A stretch of 44,703 bases of DNA from JANNFX01 sp031380225 (GCA_031380225.1 JANNFX010000156.1:1-44703); one strand, 5' to 3'; shown: positions 8,215-17,780, counted from the first letter of the stretch. A program made the numbers and translations. Notes: generated by a model not told the origin, from the sequence alone.

Positions 8215-10707
8215 CTACTGTCCGACAGATTGGCCGGGCGGTTGATCGGCACCATAAACGTGGTCAAGCACGTCGGTCTTATACTTGAAGCCACCGAGGT
8301 TCTTAAACTCGAAGCGCAGCATAACGGTGCGGTCCGGTGCAATATCGCGGATCGGATCGTTGATGAACGTTTCCTGATAGGTAGCGCTCAACATGAAGCA
8401 CTCGTCGAGGTAGCGGACCTGAATCGCATCCAATAGGCGCGCTTCGGCGTCAATGTCGTAGCGCATCGAGCCTGACACGCTCCAGCGGTCGGTCAGCTGC
8501 AGACCGACGACACCGATGATGTCCTGCTGCGATTTTTCAACGCCGCGGATTGGATCGGCGGCGGTGTAGGTGTAGGTCGCCTGCGTCATCAGCGGGCCAT
8601 AGTCAAACCTGACCGACATATCTTCGCGCCGCAAAGAACCGTCGTCCTGGTCAAATCGTGACTGAGATAGAATCCGGAAGGTGTCGATGGGCGCTGCATA
8701 GAGACCCAAAACATAATCGGAGTTCTTGGTTTCTAAGCCGCTGGTCGGCGAATGCACGAACGAGCCATCGGGATCGCGGCCAGGATCAGCAAAGGCGTTC
8801 TCGCCGCTGACATGGAAGCTTTGGCCGGCCAACACGCGCACAAAGCCGCCATCGTTTGACTGGAAAGTATACTGCACGCCGGCGTTGACCCGGGTCCCGG
8901 TTTCGAGACGGTCAAAGCCTGAGAACTTGTCGCTCTCAAACAGGTTGGTATCATCGAACACTAGGCTCTTGGCATCTTCGTCGGGAAGGTTGCGCTGATT
9001 GATAGAATTCTGACGCGCCACGACTTGGCCGATCGGTTCGATGACATGCGACCCGGCATTAGAACTCGCAACCCACGGATAAGCGACTGTGACGCCGCCG
9101 GTTGTGCGGCCACGGGTAACGGTTTCGTCGGCAATGTTCAGGCCGGTCAGCGGCTCGGTGTAGTTGTTCAACTGATAAACGTCGCCGCGCAATTCGCCGA
9201 ACGGCGTGTAGGTGATGCCGACTGTGTCGGTGAACCGGCGGCGCCACTTCAATTCGGACGTTACCTTGTTGATGTCTTGGGTCCGTTGCAGCAGATCGCC
9301 ATCGTTACGCGTGAATGAAATTGCGTTGGTGTTCCACCGCAGTTCGCCACCCAGCACCGGATTTTGGAACACGTAATTATAGTCGATGATCGGATGGACA
9401 TACGATTCCGATTGCGCCGTGTCGTTAAACAGCAGGCCGCCGAAGTGATACAGGCTGGCGCCCAGATAGCTGCGCTCAGACTGGCCGACCAAGTACGCGG
9501 TATTGATGCGATCGGTGAGCAGAATGTTGTCGAGTTTGTAGAAGCGCCGGTAGGTGTCGTCGCTCTCAAGCGTGCCATCCCAGCCGAATTTCCACCAGCT
9601 CGAGACTGAAAATTCGCCCTTGCTTTCGACGCTGCCGCGGAAGCCATCGAGGTCGTCACGATTTTTCGCGGTATCTGGAAGATTGCTGGCGTCTTGATCG
9701 ATGCCAGACATCTTGATCGAGTATTGACCGGTTTCAAGTTTATGCCGCCACACGCCCTGATACAGCACACCCTGTTTAGACAGGTAGGCGGGATGGAATG
9801 TGAAGTCGTAGTTCGGCGCCAAGGCGAAATAGTACGGGACCTCGATACTGAACCCCAGTTCGGTGGATTGGCCGTAACTCGGCGCTAAAAACCCGCTCTG
9901 GCGCTTCACAGTCGGATCGGGATGCTCGAAGTAGGGCAGATACGCAATGGGCTGACCGAACAGCAGGAACTGTGCGTCCTGATACGAAATCCGCTGTGCC
10001 GCCTGATCGTGGACAATCTTCTTGGCGCTGATGCACCACAACGGCGGCATGCCGTTTTCGCTCTTACAAGCGGTGTATTTGGCGTTGGTAAACTCGTTGA
10101 CGTTGCCTTCGCGGCGCTCTGCCCGTTCAGCCGTTATGCGGCTTTCATCGCTGGTTTCGACCGACAACGACTGCACGAAGCCGTCCCGGAAATCGTCAGT
10201 CAGCGTGTACCGTTCGGCGCGGACGATGTTGCCGTTCTTTTCCCTGAGTACGACGTTGCCGACGGCCGAAAGAGTATTGGCGCCTTGGTCGTAGACAACT
10301 TCGTCAGCGGTGAGCTGGTTGTCGTCGTAAAAAATTTCGACGTTGCCGCGCGCGATGACGCGATTGCCTTTGGTGTCGTAAATGAGCTGGTCGCCCTGCA
10401 GGTAGAGCGGCAGCTTGTTGTCAAGTTTTGTGCTCGTAGCGTTGCCGAACATGCCACCCTTGGTTTTGGCAAAGGAGGAGCTTTCCCCCTGGCCGGAGCT
10501 CGTGGCCTTAGAGGGATCCGTCGCAGCGCGCGCATACGGCGTCGCAATCAACGACGAGCCGGCCAGCATAGTGACAAATGAAAAGACGAACAAAACGGCA
10601 GTCATGCAGGCACGCGTGAGCAGCGTCCGGGCACTGCCATTACGCAGCACTCCCAGGAGGCGTCGAGACCCGCAAGCCGTTTGCGGTGTTCGCGCTCTAC
10701 GCATCAC
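8215..10707 (-). CDS. lptD: LPS-assembly protein LptD (outer membrane)
   Basis: LptD is the beta-barrel translocon that, with lipoprotein LptE, inserts LPS into the outer leaflet. The 830-residue protein has a positively charged start and hydrophobic signal region (about residues 35-60). An OstA/LptA-like N-terminal domain follows (LYLQGDQLIYD ... VIARGNVEIFYDDNQLTADEVVYD, about 100-140). The LptD barrel domain begins around PLWCISAKKIVHDQ and FGQPIAYLPYFEHPDP. Length is normal. The start is GTG 10707 (AGGAGGA seven bases upstream) or the adjacent ATG 10704. The lptG stop TGA ends at 10708, so the genes abut. surA follows 179 bases downstream. Confidence 0.96.
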   Translation of the reverse strand: MMRRARTPQTACGSRRLLGVLRNGSARTLLTRACMTAVLFVFSFVTMLAGSSLIATPYARAATDPSKATSSGQGESSSFAKTKGGMFGNATSTKLDNKLPLYLQGDQLIYDTKGNRVIARGNVEIFYDDNQLTADEVVYDQGANTLSAVGNVVLREKNGNIVRAERYTLTDDFRDGFVQSLSVETSDESRITAERAERREGNVNEFTNAKYTACKSENGMPPLWCISAKKIVHDQAAQRISYQDAQFLLFGQPIAYLPYFEHPDPTVKRQSGFLAPSYGQSTELGFSIEVPYYFALAPNYDFTFHPAYLSKQGVLYQGVWRHKLETGQYSIKMSGIDQDASNLPDTAKNRDDLDGFRGSVESKGEFSVSSWWKFGWDGTLESDDTYRRFYKLDNILLTDRINTAYLVGQSERSYLGASLYHFGGLLFNDTAQSESYVHPIIDYNYVFQNPVLGGELRWNTNAISFTRNDGDLLQRTQDINKVTSELKWRRRFTDTVGITYTPFGELRGDVYQLNNYTEPLTGLNIADETVTRGRTTGGVTVAYPWVASSNAGSHVIEPIGQVVARQNSINQRNLPDEDAKSLVFDDTNLFESDKFSGFDRLETGTRVNAGVQYTFQSNDGGFVRVLAGQSFHVSGENAFADPGRDPDGSFVHSPTSGLETKNSDYVLGLYAAPIDTFRILSQSRFDQDDGSLRREDMSVRFDYGPLMTQATYTYTAADPIRGVEKSQQDIIGVVGLQLTDRWSVSGSMRYDIDAEARLLDAIQVRYLDECFMLSATYQETFINDPIRDIAPDRTVMLRFEFKNLGGFKYKTDVLDHVYGADQPPGQSVGQ

Positions 10708-11790
10708 TCAGCCGTCCTCCTGGTGCAATAGCACCGTGACCGAAGCGAGAATGGCCCCAATAACAGGCATCCAAATCGCGGCCCACGGCGCAGCGAGTCC
10801 CGCTACACCGATTTGACGCGCAACCTCAGACATCAGGAAAAACCCTAATCCCCCGACCATTCCTGCGACGACCATAGTCTGGATGCCCCCAGATCGGAAT
10901 GACCGAAGCGACACAGTCGCTGCCAAAAGAACCATGGCCAAGCAGAGCATGGGACGAGCCAGCAACAGCTGGTACTGCACGCGCAGCTTATTCGAAGAAA
11001 GTGCTGCTTTTTCAGCCAGTTCAACTAAATCTGGTATTTCCCAAAACGAGACCGCGATCACATCGCCCAGCGCGTCTGTTGCGCGCTCGGGCGTGAGATA
11101 GGTTGAGAGCAGGTAAGTCCTGAAGGCTTCGGGCTTGCGGCCGACCCTTGCAACCTGGGCGTCGGTCATCGACCAATGCCCGTCCATGAGCCGTGCCTCG
11201 CGCGCATCAACACGCTCGGTAAAGTGCCCGGCCTTGTCAAAAACAAATGCCGTAACACCCCGTAATTTAAGCCCTTTCTCTGAAACGGCGACAGCGCTCA
11301 GGATCGACTGGCCATCGTCGCCATCCTGGCGCAACCAGGAACCGGCGGATTTCGTCTGCAGGAAATTTGCGTCTTTACCAAAAGCCGCCGCGTAGACTTT
11401 CTCGGATTGTTCACGAGCCCTGGCCGCCAGTGGGTTGTAAACCGTCGTACTCAACACGCCGAGCGTGAAAGCGACCATTAAGCCTGGCGTTAAAAACTGC
11501 CAGACCGACATGCCGCCGGAGCGCATCACCGGCAGTTCGCTTTTCCGGGACAGCGACAGCAGCGTTGCCAACGCCCCAACAAGAACACCAAACGACAGAA
11601 GCACTTCGGTATAGGCGGGCAGCCGCAACAAGGTCATGTAGACCAGAGTCGATGCCGGCACGCTGCCATATTTGCCGGATTGGCGCAGCATCTCTATGAA
11701 ATCGATCATAAAAATCAAGATCGTACACAGCAAACACACGCCAAGAATCGCGAATAAGAAGCGCCGGGCAAGATAGAATTTCAGCGTCAT
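10708..11790 (-). CDS. lptG: LPS export ABC transporter permease LptG
   Basis: LptG pairs with LptF to form the inner-membrane permease of the LptB2FG extractor, which drives LPS along the LptC-LptA-LptD bridge. The 360-residue protein has the YjgP/YjgQ layout. Two N-terminal membrane helices (about residues 10-32 and 60-80) and a third near 105-120 come first. A periplasmic beta-jellyroll-like stretch of about 150 residues follows (SAGSWLRQDG ... VTAFVFDKAGHFTERVDAREARLMDGHW), and then three C-terminal helices. A GAGGG ribosome binding site lies just before the ATG. It is ten bases downstream of lptF and abuts lptD, consistent with one transcript. lptB, lptA and lptC are not in the window. 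Confidence 0.94.
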   Translation of the reverse strand: MTLKFYLARRFLFAILGVCLLCTILIFMIDFIEMLRQSGKYGSVPASTLVYMTLLRLPAYTEVLLSFGVLVGALATLLSLSRKSELPVMRSGGMSVWQFLTPGLMVAFTLGVLSTTVYNPLAARAREQSEKVYAAAFGKDANFLQTKSAGSWLRQDGDDGQSILSAVAVSEKGLKLRGVTAFVFDKAGHFTERVDAREARLMDGHWSMTDAQVARVGRKPEAFRTYLLSTYLTPERATDALGDVIAVSFWEIPDLVELAEKAALSSNKLRVQYQLLLARPMLCLAMVLLAATVSLRSFRSGGIQTMVVAGMVGGLGFFLMSEVARQIGVAGLAAPWAAIWMPVIGAILASVTVLLHQEDG

Positions 11791-11800
11791 GGTTCTGCCC

Positions 11801-13003
11801 TCAGCGCCTGCGGAACGGGTTAGGCCAACTGGCGCCCGCTGCCATAAGTTTTGCCCTGATGGAACTCGTAACCGTCACAATAGCATCCTGAATCTGCTCG
11901 ACCGTCCCGGTGCTAGCCTTGATGGGCTGCATCATGGCCCATCCGCCCCACGCCGTTGCCGCAAGGGGTATGGCATACATCAGCGGCACAGCGGCGGCGT
12001 TCAGCACGACAACATTGTTGATGGCTAAGCCGCTCAATCGGCACGCCAAAGCGCCGGCGAAAGCAACCGCCAATGCCTGACCACGATTTTGGCGCGTGCT
12101 TTGCGCCTGCCCAACGGCTGCCAGAGCAATCATCACAAACGCGAGGGCATAAAGCGGATTTGAAAACCGCTCATGCAACTCGGCCCGAAAATGGCCGGGG
12201 TTCTTCTTGAAATTGCTACTTTCGGGCTCCGGCGACACCAACTCGGAATAATAGCGCTCACGCGGATTGAGATCGATAGGCCCAGCAGTTCTCTGCTCGA
12301 ACTGATCGAGATCAAAGGCGTAGGTATCGAACACAATAATGGTCGCTGGCTCACCGGGATTGTCACGCCGCACGATGTGCCCGTCGCGCATCATCAGATA
12401 AGAGCGTCCATCTTGCTTGATGATCTGCGCCCGCTCTGCAAGATAGGACTGATTCTGCTTTTTCGAACGTGCATCATCCATCAACAACCCGAGCAGTTCT
12501 CCGCTTTGAGTGCGCTCGCGAATATGAAACGTGACGCCTTGTTCTGGACTTGAGAATTGCCCCGGTTGGATCACTTGCGTCAGCAAATCCGTGCGCATTT
12601 TCAATACGGTTTCACGCAATTGCCGCAAGCTCCACGGCATTGCAACATGGTTGACCGCCGTCACCGCCGTCATGACAATGAATGCCAGTAAAATCAGCGG
12701 CCGGGCCGAGGTCCATGTGGTCGCGCCAGACGCGGTCAGCACGATCAATTCGCTATCGCTGTTCAACCGATGCAACGTGTGAATGGCGGCGATTAAAAGC
12801 GCGATGGGCGCGATAACGGCTAACAGGTTCGGAAGTGCGAGCGTCGTCAAAGCAAGAAGCGCCCAGGCACTTTGGCCTTGCGAGGTGACAACGTTCAATT
12901 CGCGCAACGCAAGTGCGATCCAGACGATGCCGCCGAGTGACGCCAAAATCAGAACCAGGGCGCCGGCGGCTTGCCGGAATATGTAGCGGGCGAAAAGGGT
13001 CAT
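11801..13003 (-). CDS. lptF: LPS export ABC transporter permease LptF
   Basis: The 400-residue protein shares the LptF/LptG fold: N-terminal helices at about residues 10-35 and 48-72, a helix near 100-120, a large periplasmic domain (about 125-290, containing GVTFHIRERTQSGELLGLLMDD), and three C-terminal helices. The motif QSTRQNRGQALAVAFAGAL near residue 312 resembles the family's conserved late region. It partners LptG in the inner membrane. It is the first gene of the minus-strand operon; the upstream 147 bases contain a palindromic repeat and should carry the promoter. No clear Shine-Dalgarno sequence was seen before ATG 13003. Confidence 0.93.
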   Translation of the reverse strand: MTLFARYIFRQAAGALVLILASLGGIVWIALALRELNVVTSQGQSAWALLALTTLALPNLLAVIAPIALLIAAIHTLHRLNSDSELIVLTASGATTWTSARPLILLAFIVMTAVTAVNHVAMPWSLRQLRETVLKMRTDLLTQVIQPGQFSSPEQGVTFHIRERTQSGELLGLLMDDARSKKQNQSYLAERAQIIKQDGRSYLMMRDGHIVRRDNPGEPATIIVFDTYAFDLDQFEQRTAGPIDLNPRERYYSELVSPEPESSNFKKNPGHFRAELHERFSNPLYALAFVMIALAAVGQAQSTRQNRGQALAVAFAGALACRLSGLAINNVVVLNAAAVPLMYAIPLAATAWGGWAMMQPIKASTGTVEQIQDAIVTVTSSIRAKLMAAGASWPNPFRRR

Positions 13004-13033
13004 CAGCGGCGCGTTGGCTCACATTGGCACGCC

Positions 13034-13060
13034 GCCATCCCGGCCGGAGTCGGGATGACG
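13034..13060. repeat. Intergenic palindromic repeat (CATCCCG...CGGGATGACG type)
   Basis: CATCCCG (13036-13042) pairs with CGGGATG (13051-13057) around an 8-base loop, and the right arm continues GACG. It resembles the dispersed GTCATTCCGGC...GCCGGAATGAC palindromes of alphaproteobacteria and the better copy at 41358-41387. It lies between lptF and the divergently oriented end of the MotB/OmpA-like gene. Confidence 0.55.
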
Positions 13061-13150
13061 TGGTGGAGTAGGGTGACAGTCCGTGTCCCTTGAAAAGCAG
13101 GCCAAATTCGGGACCAGTGCGGAGTTTGTTCCGGGTTTCCGGGTGGTATT

Positions 13151-14179
13151 CTAGCGATTGGTCAACTTAAGCTCGATGCGGCGGTTGCGCTGGAGGCTCA
13201 CCTCATCGGACCCCGGCTCCAATGGCTGGAACTCGCCATATCCGGCAGCAACTAAGCGCTTCGCTGGAACCCCCTTTAAAATCATATACTTAACAACGCT
13301 CGATGCGCGTGCTGTCGACAGCTCCCAATTGGACGGGAATGCCGGGCTGTTGATTGGCCGGTTGTCGGTGTGGCCGTCAACCTGCAGTGACCAATCGATC
13401 TCTTTCGGGATCTGGCGTTCGAGATCAACAATGGCCGCCGCCAACTGATCCATAGCCGCCAGTCCTCCGGGGGAAAGTGCGGCGTCGCCGCTCTGGAACA
13501 GCACTTCGCTTTCAAAAACGAAGCGGTCACCGACGACGCGGATGTCTTTGCGATCTTTGAGCAGATCGCGAAGCCGGCCGAAGAAGTCAGAGCGGTAGCG
13601 TTGCAGTTCTTGGACCTGCTTGGCCAGCGCTGCGTTCAGCCTGACGCCGAGATCCTTGATGGTCTTGTCGTTTTCAGAGGTTTTCTTTTCAGACGCATCG
13701 AGCGCTTCGTTCAGGGCCGCGATTTGCGTGCGAAGCGCTGCGAGCTGCTGGTTCAAGACGTCGACCTTGGCGACCGCCTCGTTGGAAATTGTTTTCTGGC
13801 CTTCGAGTTCACTCGACAGCGCCGCGATTTTTCCTTCCGCGGCCTTGGTGGCTTCGCCACCGAACGCAGCCGCGCCATACAATTTTGAATTTTCGCTTTG
13901 CAGAGACGATAATGTGGCTTGCAGCGCAATTAGTTCGTCAGTGGTTGATTTTGATTTGCCGGTCTCAAGCGACAGCAACGTCGTCAGTTCCGAGATCTGA
14001 CGCGTCAGCCTTTGCAGCGCGGAATCTTTCCCAGCAGACTCTTGCGTCGCCAGATACTGTGCCAGCATAAACAGCGACATAAGAAAGGTCATGACCAGCA
14101 GCAGCGTCGCCAACATATCGACGTAGCCTGGCCAGAATTCGCCGTGATCGCCGCCTCGCCGGGCCCGGCCTCGTGCCAT
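13151..14179 (-). CDS. MotB/OmpA-like peptidoglycan-binding membrane protein
   Basis: The start ATG 14179 is chosen because AAGGAGAG lies five bases upstream and the protein then opens with a typical MotB-like N-terminus; the open frame extends to 14272 without support. Of 342 residues, about 16-42 form one membrane helix (FWPGYVDMLATLLLVMTF) with Asp21 placed like the proton-binding Asp of MotB/TolR. Residues of about 55-205 are a long coiled coil. The C-terminal OmpA-like domain contains VDGHTDNRPI, NWELSTARAS and LQRNRRIEL, which bind peptidoglycan. It follows the MotA/ExbB-like gene by one base, so the two probably form an ion-driven complex. No flagellar genes are nearby, and a flagellar role is not supported. 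Confidence 0.85.
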   Translation of the reverse strand: MARGRARRGGDHGEFWPGYVDMLATLLLVMTFLMSLFMLAQYLATQESAGKDSALQRLTRQISELTTLLSLETGKSKSTTDELIALQATLSSLQSENSKLYGAAAFGGEATKAAEGKIAALSSELEGQKTISNEAVAKVDVLNQQLAALRTQIAALNEALDASEKKTSENDKTIKDLGVRLNAALAKQVQELQRYRSDFFGRLRDLLKDRKDIRVVGDRFVFESEVLFQSGDAALSPGGLAAMDQLAAAIVDLERQIPKEIDWSLQVDGHTDNRPINSPAFPSNWELSTARASSVVKYMILKGVPAKRLVAAGYGEFQPLEPGSDEVSLQRNRRIELKLTNR

Positions 14180-14180
14180 C

Positions 14181-15239
14181 TCAGCTCTCCTTACGGTGCA
14201 GCGACGCTGCCACGTCTTTGAGAACCGAGGCGACATTTGCTTGCTGATGGACCTGATCGTCGACCCACTCACGGACTATTTTTTGTTCGCTTCGCATTTG
14301 CGTCACCAGTTGATTGACGCCCCGCGCAAGTTCACGAACGGTTTCATCGCTGCCTGACGAGACGGCTCCGTTCGTGCCCTGTTTGGATCCAAGAATCGTC
14401 AGTTGATCGGCGAGATCGGACACGGCACGCTTCATATCGGTTACAGCGAAAGCAAGTTGACGTGCGGTCTGATCGGTTGAAGTGCTTGCGCCTGGTGTCA
14501 GTTCGGTGATGCCCGAAAGCCATTCTTCAAGTTCATTGTAGAACCTGTTGTGCGCTTGACTGGCCTGCAACTCTAAAAATCCGAGGATCAGCGATCCCGA
14601 CAACCCCAATAACGATGACGAGAACGCGGTGCCCATACCCTTGAGAGGGCGGGCGAGATTGGCTTTCAAATCTTCGAACATCAAGCCACCGGATTCCCCA
14701 CTTTTAGGCCCGAGGCTGTCGATGGCAGTGCCGACCGATTGTATCGTGTCCAAAAGGCCCCAGAAGGTACCAAGCAAGCCTAGAAATACGAGTAATCCGA
14801 CAAGATAGCGCCCGGTATCGCGGGCCTCATCGAGCCTTGAGGCGATACTGTCCATAATCGAGCGCATCGAGGCTGTGGAGAGTGAGAGCACGCCTGTGCG
14901 ATCCCGCAACATGGTGGCCATCGGTGACAACAACACCGGGCGGTGATTGATCGCCAGTCCGGGATCAGAAATCCGGAACGCATTGACCCAGCGGATTTCA
15001 GGATAAAGCCGGGTCACCTGGCGGAACGCATAGATTATGCCGAAGGCCAAGGTGCCAAGAATGAGCCCATTTAGACCGGGATTGGTCATGAACGAGGTTC
15101 TAAGCTGGTCGTGCAATATCGCGGACAGGAAGCCGACCAGGGCCAAAAAGATGAGCATTCGCAACAGGAACACGCCCGGCGGTTTCACAGTGCGATGCTC
15201 GGGCGCTGGGGCCGTCTCGTTGGTGCGCGATCTGGCCAT
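14181..15239 (-). CDS. MotA/TolQ/ExbB-like ion channel subunit
   Basis: This 352-residue integral membrane protein has helices at about residues 24-43, 57-73, 143-165 and 205-225. The pattern LVGLLVFLGLLGTFWGLLDTI followed by LKGMGTAFSSSLLGLSGSLILG matches the MotA/TolQ/ExbB proton-channel family, in which these helices line the ion path. The C-terminal ~120 residues are polar and helical (ARGVNQLVTQMRSEQKIVREW). With the downstream MotB/OmpA-like protein it resembles ZorA/ZorB, TolQ/TolR or MotA/MotB pairs. None of the other Zorya genes (zorC, zorD, zorE) is present. Many Hyphomicrobiales carry similar pairs as apparent core genes, so the role stays open. It is divergent from the TIR-TPR gene with a 336-base shared upstream region. 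Confidence 0.8.
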   Translation of the reverse strand: MARSRTNETAPAPEHRTVKPPGVFLLRMLIFLALVGFLSAILHDQLRTSFMTNPGLNGLILGTLAFGIIYAFRQVTRLYPEIRWVNAFRISDPGLAINHRPVLLSPMATMLRDRTGVLSLSTASMRSIMDSIASRLDEARDTGRYLVGLLVFLGLLGTFWGLLDTIQSVGTAIDSLGPKSGESGGLMFEDLKANLARPLKGMGTAFSSSLLGLSGSLILGFLELQASQAHNRFYNELEEWLSGITELTPGASTSTDQTARQLAFAVTDMKRAVSDLADQLTILGSKQGTNGAVSSGSDETVRELARGVNQLVTQMRSEQKIVREWVDDQVHQQANVASVLKDVAASLHRKES

Positions 15240-15575
15240 GGGTTCTCTCTTGGCGGCGGTCAGTTCGAATAATGGCGGATACTAGCTGCAAGCTGCTGGC
15301 AGAGCAAAACGGCAACATCGTGCCCTGGTCCGATGTTTGATCCAATGTTCGAGTATCGAGTGGTAAATGGACGTCATTTGGTGAGCCGGCACCCTGCCGA
15401 AAATGAGGGTCAAGCACGACGTTTCACACGGCCCGCATATACGTTGAGCCAAATTGCTCGCCGCGCACCCGCTGGCGACGTTTTGATTAGTTTGTGCGGT
15501 TCCCGGGGGCACATCCAAGGGACAATATATAAACTAGAACGGCAGCCTCTGTCTCAAATCTTAATGGGGGGTGTA
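15240..15575. promoter_or_regulatory. Divergent intergenic region, MotA-like gene / TIR-TPR gene
   Basis: This 336-base gene-free stretch must hold the promoters of both divergent genes. The + strand frame is open from 15333 but its translation is not protein-like, and the GGGGGG before ATG 15576 favours a start there. An AT-rich ACAATATATAAAC segment at about 15521-15533 is a possible -10 region for the TIR gene; no convincing -35 partner was found. No repeat or RNA gene was seen. Confidence 0.4.
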
Positions 15576-17780
15576 ATGTCCGAACCCAATTCAATTAAAT
15601 ACCGGGCATTTCTGTCTTACAGCCATGCCGATACACCATCCGCGAAAAAGCTACATAGTCAGCTTGAGCGCTATTTTATCGACCCCGAATTGACCGGCAA
15701 GCTGACCGGTATGGGGCCAGTTCCACCGACGCTCCGGCCGATCTTTCGCGATCGCGACGAGTTCACGGCCGGCGATGCGTTGGCCGCGCAGACGCTTGCC
15801 GCACTTGACCAATCAGCAGCACTGATTGTGCTCTGCTCGCCTGCATCGGCGAAAAGCAGCTACGTCAACGAGGAAGTTAGGCTTTTCAAGTGGCGCCATC
15901 CTGGCAGGCCGGTCATCCCAGTTATTGCTGACATCGAGACGGTAAATCCCGAACTAGACTGCTTCCCGCATTCGCTGCGCTTCGACGTAGCCGACGATGG
16001 CCTAATTACAGATCGCCCCGCTAACGCACTGGCCGCCGACCTGCGTGAAGCCGGTGACGGCGAGCAGCTGGTCCTGGCAAAGGTCACGGCCCGTCTCGTC
16101 GGGCTTCAGACCGATGATATTTTCCGGCGCGCACAACGAGAACAGCGCCGGCGGCTGCGGCGCTGGATCGCCGGGCTTATGGCCGTTGCTGTGATGATGG
16201 CCGGACTTGCGGTCTTGGCCGAGTTCAACAGACGCGAAGCGGTCCGCCAACGCAATGCCGCTGAGCGCAATTTTTCTGTCGCCAAACAAGGCGCCGATGC
16301 TCTTATTTTTGATATTGCTCAGTCACTGCGTAACCAAGAAGGGATGCGAACCGAAACCGTCCGTAAGATTCTCGGCTCTGCCGAAGACGTGATCGGCAAG
16401 CTGGTCGCCAGCACGGGAAAAAATGCCGACCTGCAGCGCAGTCAAGCGGCCATGTTGATCGAGTTTGCCGACACCTACGCAACTCAAGGCGATAGCGCCA
16501 AGCAAAGCGAAGCGGTGCAAAAATCACTGGCTATTCTAGACTCCCTCCTCAAAGAAGACCCTGCAAACACCGCGCTGCAAGCCAATCACGCGGTCGCGTT
16601 GAGCAAGGCGGGCGATGTGTTGTTCACACAGGGCCGCCATCAAGACGCATTGGCGCTCTTCCAGGAGGCTCTTACGGAACTGGAACGGCTGGCAGATGGC
16701 GATCGCATTAACAGCGATCTGCAACATGACGTTGCCAGCGCCCACGACAGGATCGCCAATGTAGAGCTGGCGCTGGGCCGTAAGCCAGACGCGCTGACGA
16801 GTTATGAGACAAGCCGCGCCATCCTTGAGCGTATCGCGCCGGCGGACCGCGGTAATGCCGTTTGGCAACGCGATCTTTGCGTGACTTACAACAAGGCCGG
16901 CAATATTCTGGTTTCAGATAGCAATTTTCCAGAAGCGCTTCTCCGATTCCGGAAATGCCTCGAAATCATGGAACCACTCGCGAAGGCGGATCCTGGCGAT
17001 GCGCGTTGGCAGCACGATATCGCCATCACACACGACAGCATCGGCAGCACATTGGTGAAAAGTGGCAACCGGCCCGAAGCGCTGGCCAGCTTCAAGAGCA
17101 GCCAGACAATTATGGAACGGCTCGCCAATGCAGACCCAGACAATACCGACAGGCAACACGATCTTGCTGTCGCAACGGAACGTTTGGCTGATGCCACTCT
17201 CGCTGACGGCAAACCGGACGCTGCGCTGGCGATGTACTCGGCCAACCTCACCCGAATAGTGCCGATCCGGGATCGCGATCCGTCGAACATTCGTTTCCAA
17301 ACCTTCGTCGCAACAACGCTGCGCAAGTCAGGTGACATTTTACTGACCCATAACAATCCGTCCGATGCCCTTGAAAAGTTCCAACAGAGCGCAGCAATTT
17401 TCGAACATCTTGCCGCCGGTGACGCGAACAGCGCAGAACTTCAGCACGATTTTTCGGTCGCCCTATCGAAAGCCGGCGAGGCACACGAGGCACTTGGCCA
17501 GCAAGCCGAAGCCCTGAAAAGCTACGAGGCCAGCCGTGCGGCCATCGAGCTTTTCGCAACCGCCGATCAAAGCAGATCCGCCTGGCGCGTCGAAGTCGCG
17601 ATTGCGTATGGGAGGGCTGCAGGCCTGCTCGTGCAGATGGATAAGACTGAAGAGGCAACCGACCATTACCGCAAGGCTCGCGCACTAATGGTGCCGCTCG
17701 TCGAAGCATCTCCCGGTGATCCGAAATTGCGGACCTACCTCGACACGCTCAATAATATTCTGGCGGCGCTTGGCGGTTGA
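15576..17780 (+). CDS. Membrane-anchored TIR domain protein with TPR-like repeats
   Basis: Start ATG 15576 (GGGGGG upstream; ATG 15564 is an alternative) gives 734 residues. Residues ~9-150 form a bacterial TIR domain: RAFLSYSHAD, then PIFRDRDEFTAGD, then LIVLCSPASAKSSYVNEEV, in which Glu99 or Glu100 occupies the region of the catalytic Glu of TIR NADases. RRRLRRW precedes a single membrane helix (about 197-216); by the positive-inside rule TIR would be cytoplasmic. Residues ~225-730 are helical, with about nine TPR-like units of ~48 residues (for example DPGDARWQHDIAITHDSIG then ALASFKSSQTIMERL), predicted periplasmic. Such TIR plus repeat proteins are known in Hyphomicrobiales but have no assigned role. 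Defence or stress sensing is inference only. Confidence 0.85.
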   Translation: MSEPNSIKYRAFLSYSHADTPSAKKLHSQLERYFIDPELTGKLTGMGPVPPTLRPIFRDRDEFTAGDALAAQTLAALDQSAALIVLCSPASAKSSYVNEEVRLFKWRHPGRPVIPVIADIETVNPELDCFPHSLRFDVADDGLITDRPANALAADLREAGDGEQLVLAKVTARLVGLQTDDIFRRAQREQRRRLRRWIAGLMAVAVMMAGLAVLAEFNRREAVRQRNAAERNFSVAKQGADALIFDIAQSLRNQEGMRTETVRKILGSAEDVIGKLVASTGKNADLQRSQAAMLIEFADTYATQGDSAKQSEAVQKSLAILDSLLKEDPANTALQANHAVALSKAGDVLFTQGRHQDALALFQEALTELERLADGDRINSDLQHDVASAHDRIANVELALGRKPDALTSYETSRAILERIAPADRGNAVWQRDLCVTYNKAGNILVSDSNFPEALLRFRKCLEIMEPLAKADPGDARWQHDIAITHDSIGSTLVKSGNRPEALASFKSSQTIMERLANADPDNTDRQHDLAVATERLADATLADGKPDAALAMYSANLTRIVPIRDRDPSNIRFQTFVATTLRKSGDILLTHNNPSDALEKFQQSAAIFEHLAAGDANSAELQHDFSVALSKAGEAHEALGQQAEALKSYEASRAAIELFATADQSRSAWRVEVAIAYGRAAGLLVQMDKTEEATDHYRKARALMVPLVEASPGDPKLRTYLDTLNNILAALGG

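Noticed and set aside
13151..15239. Complete Zorya defence system
   Set aside because: Only ZorA/ZorB-like proteins are present; no ZorC, ZorD or ZorE homologue flanks them.
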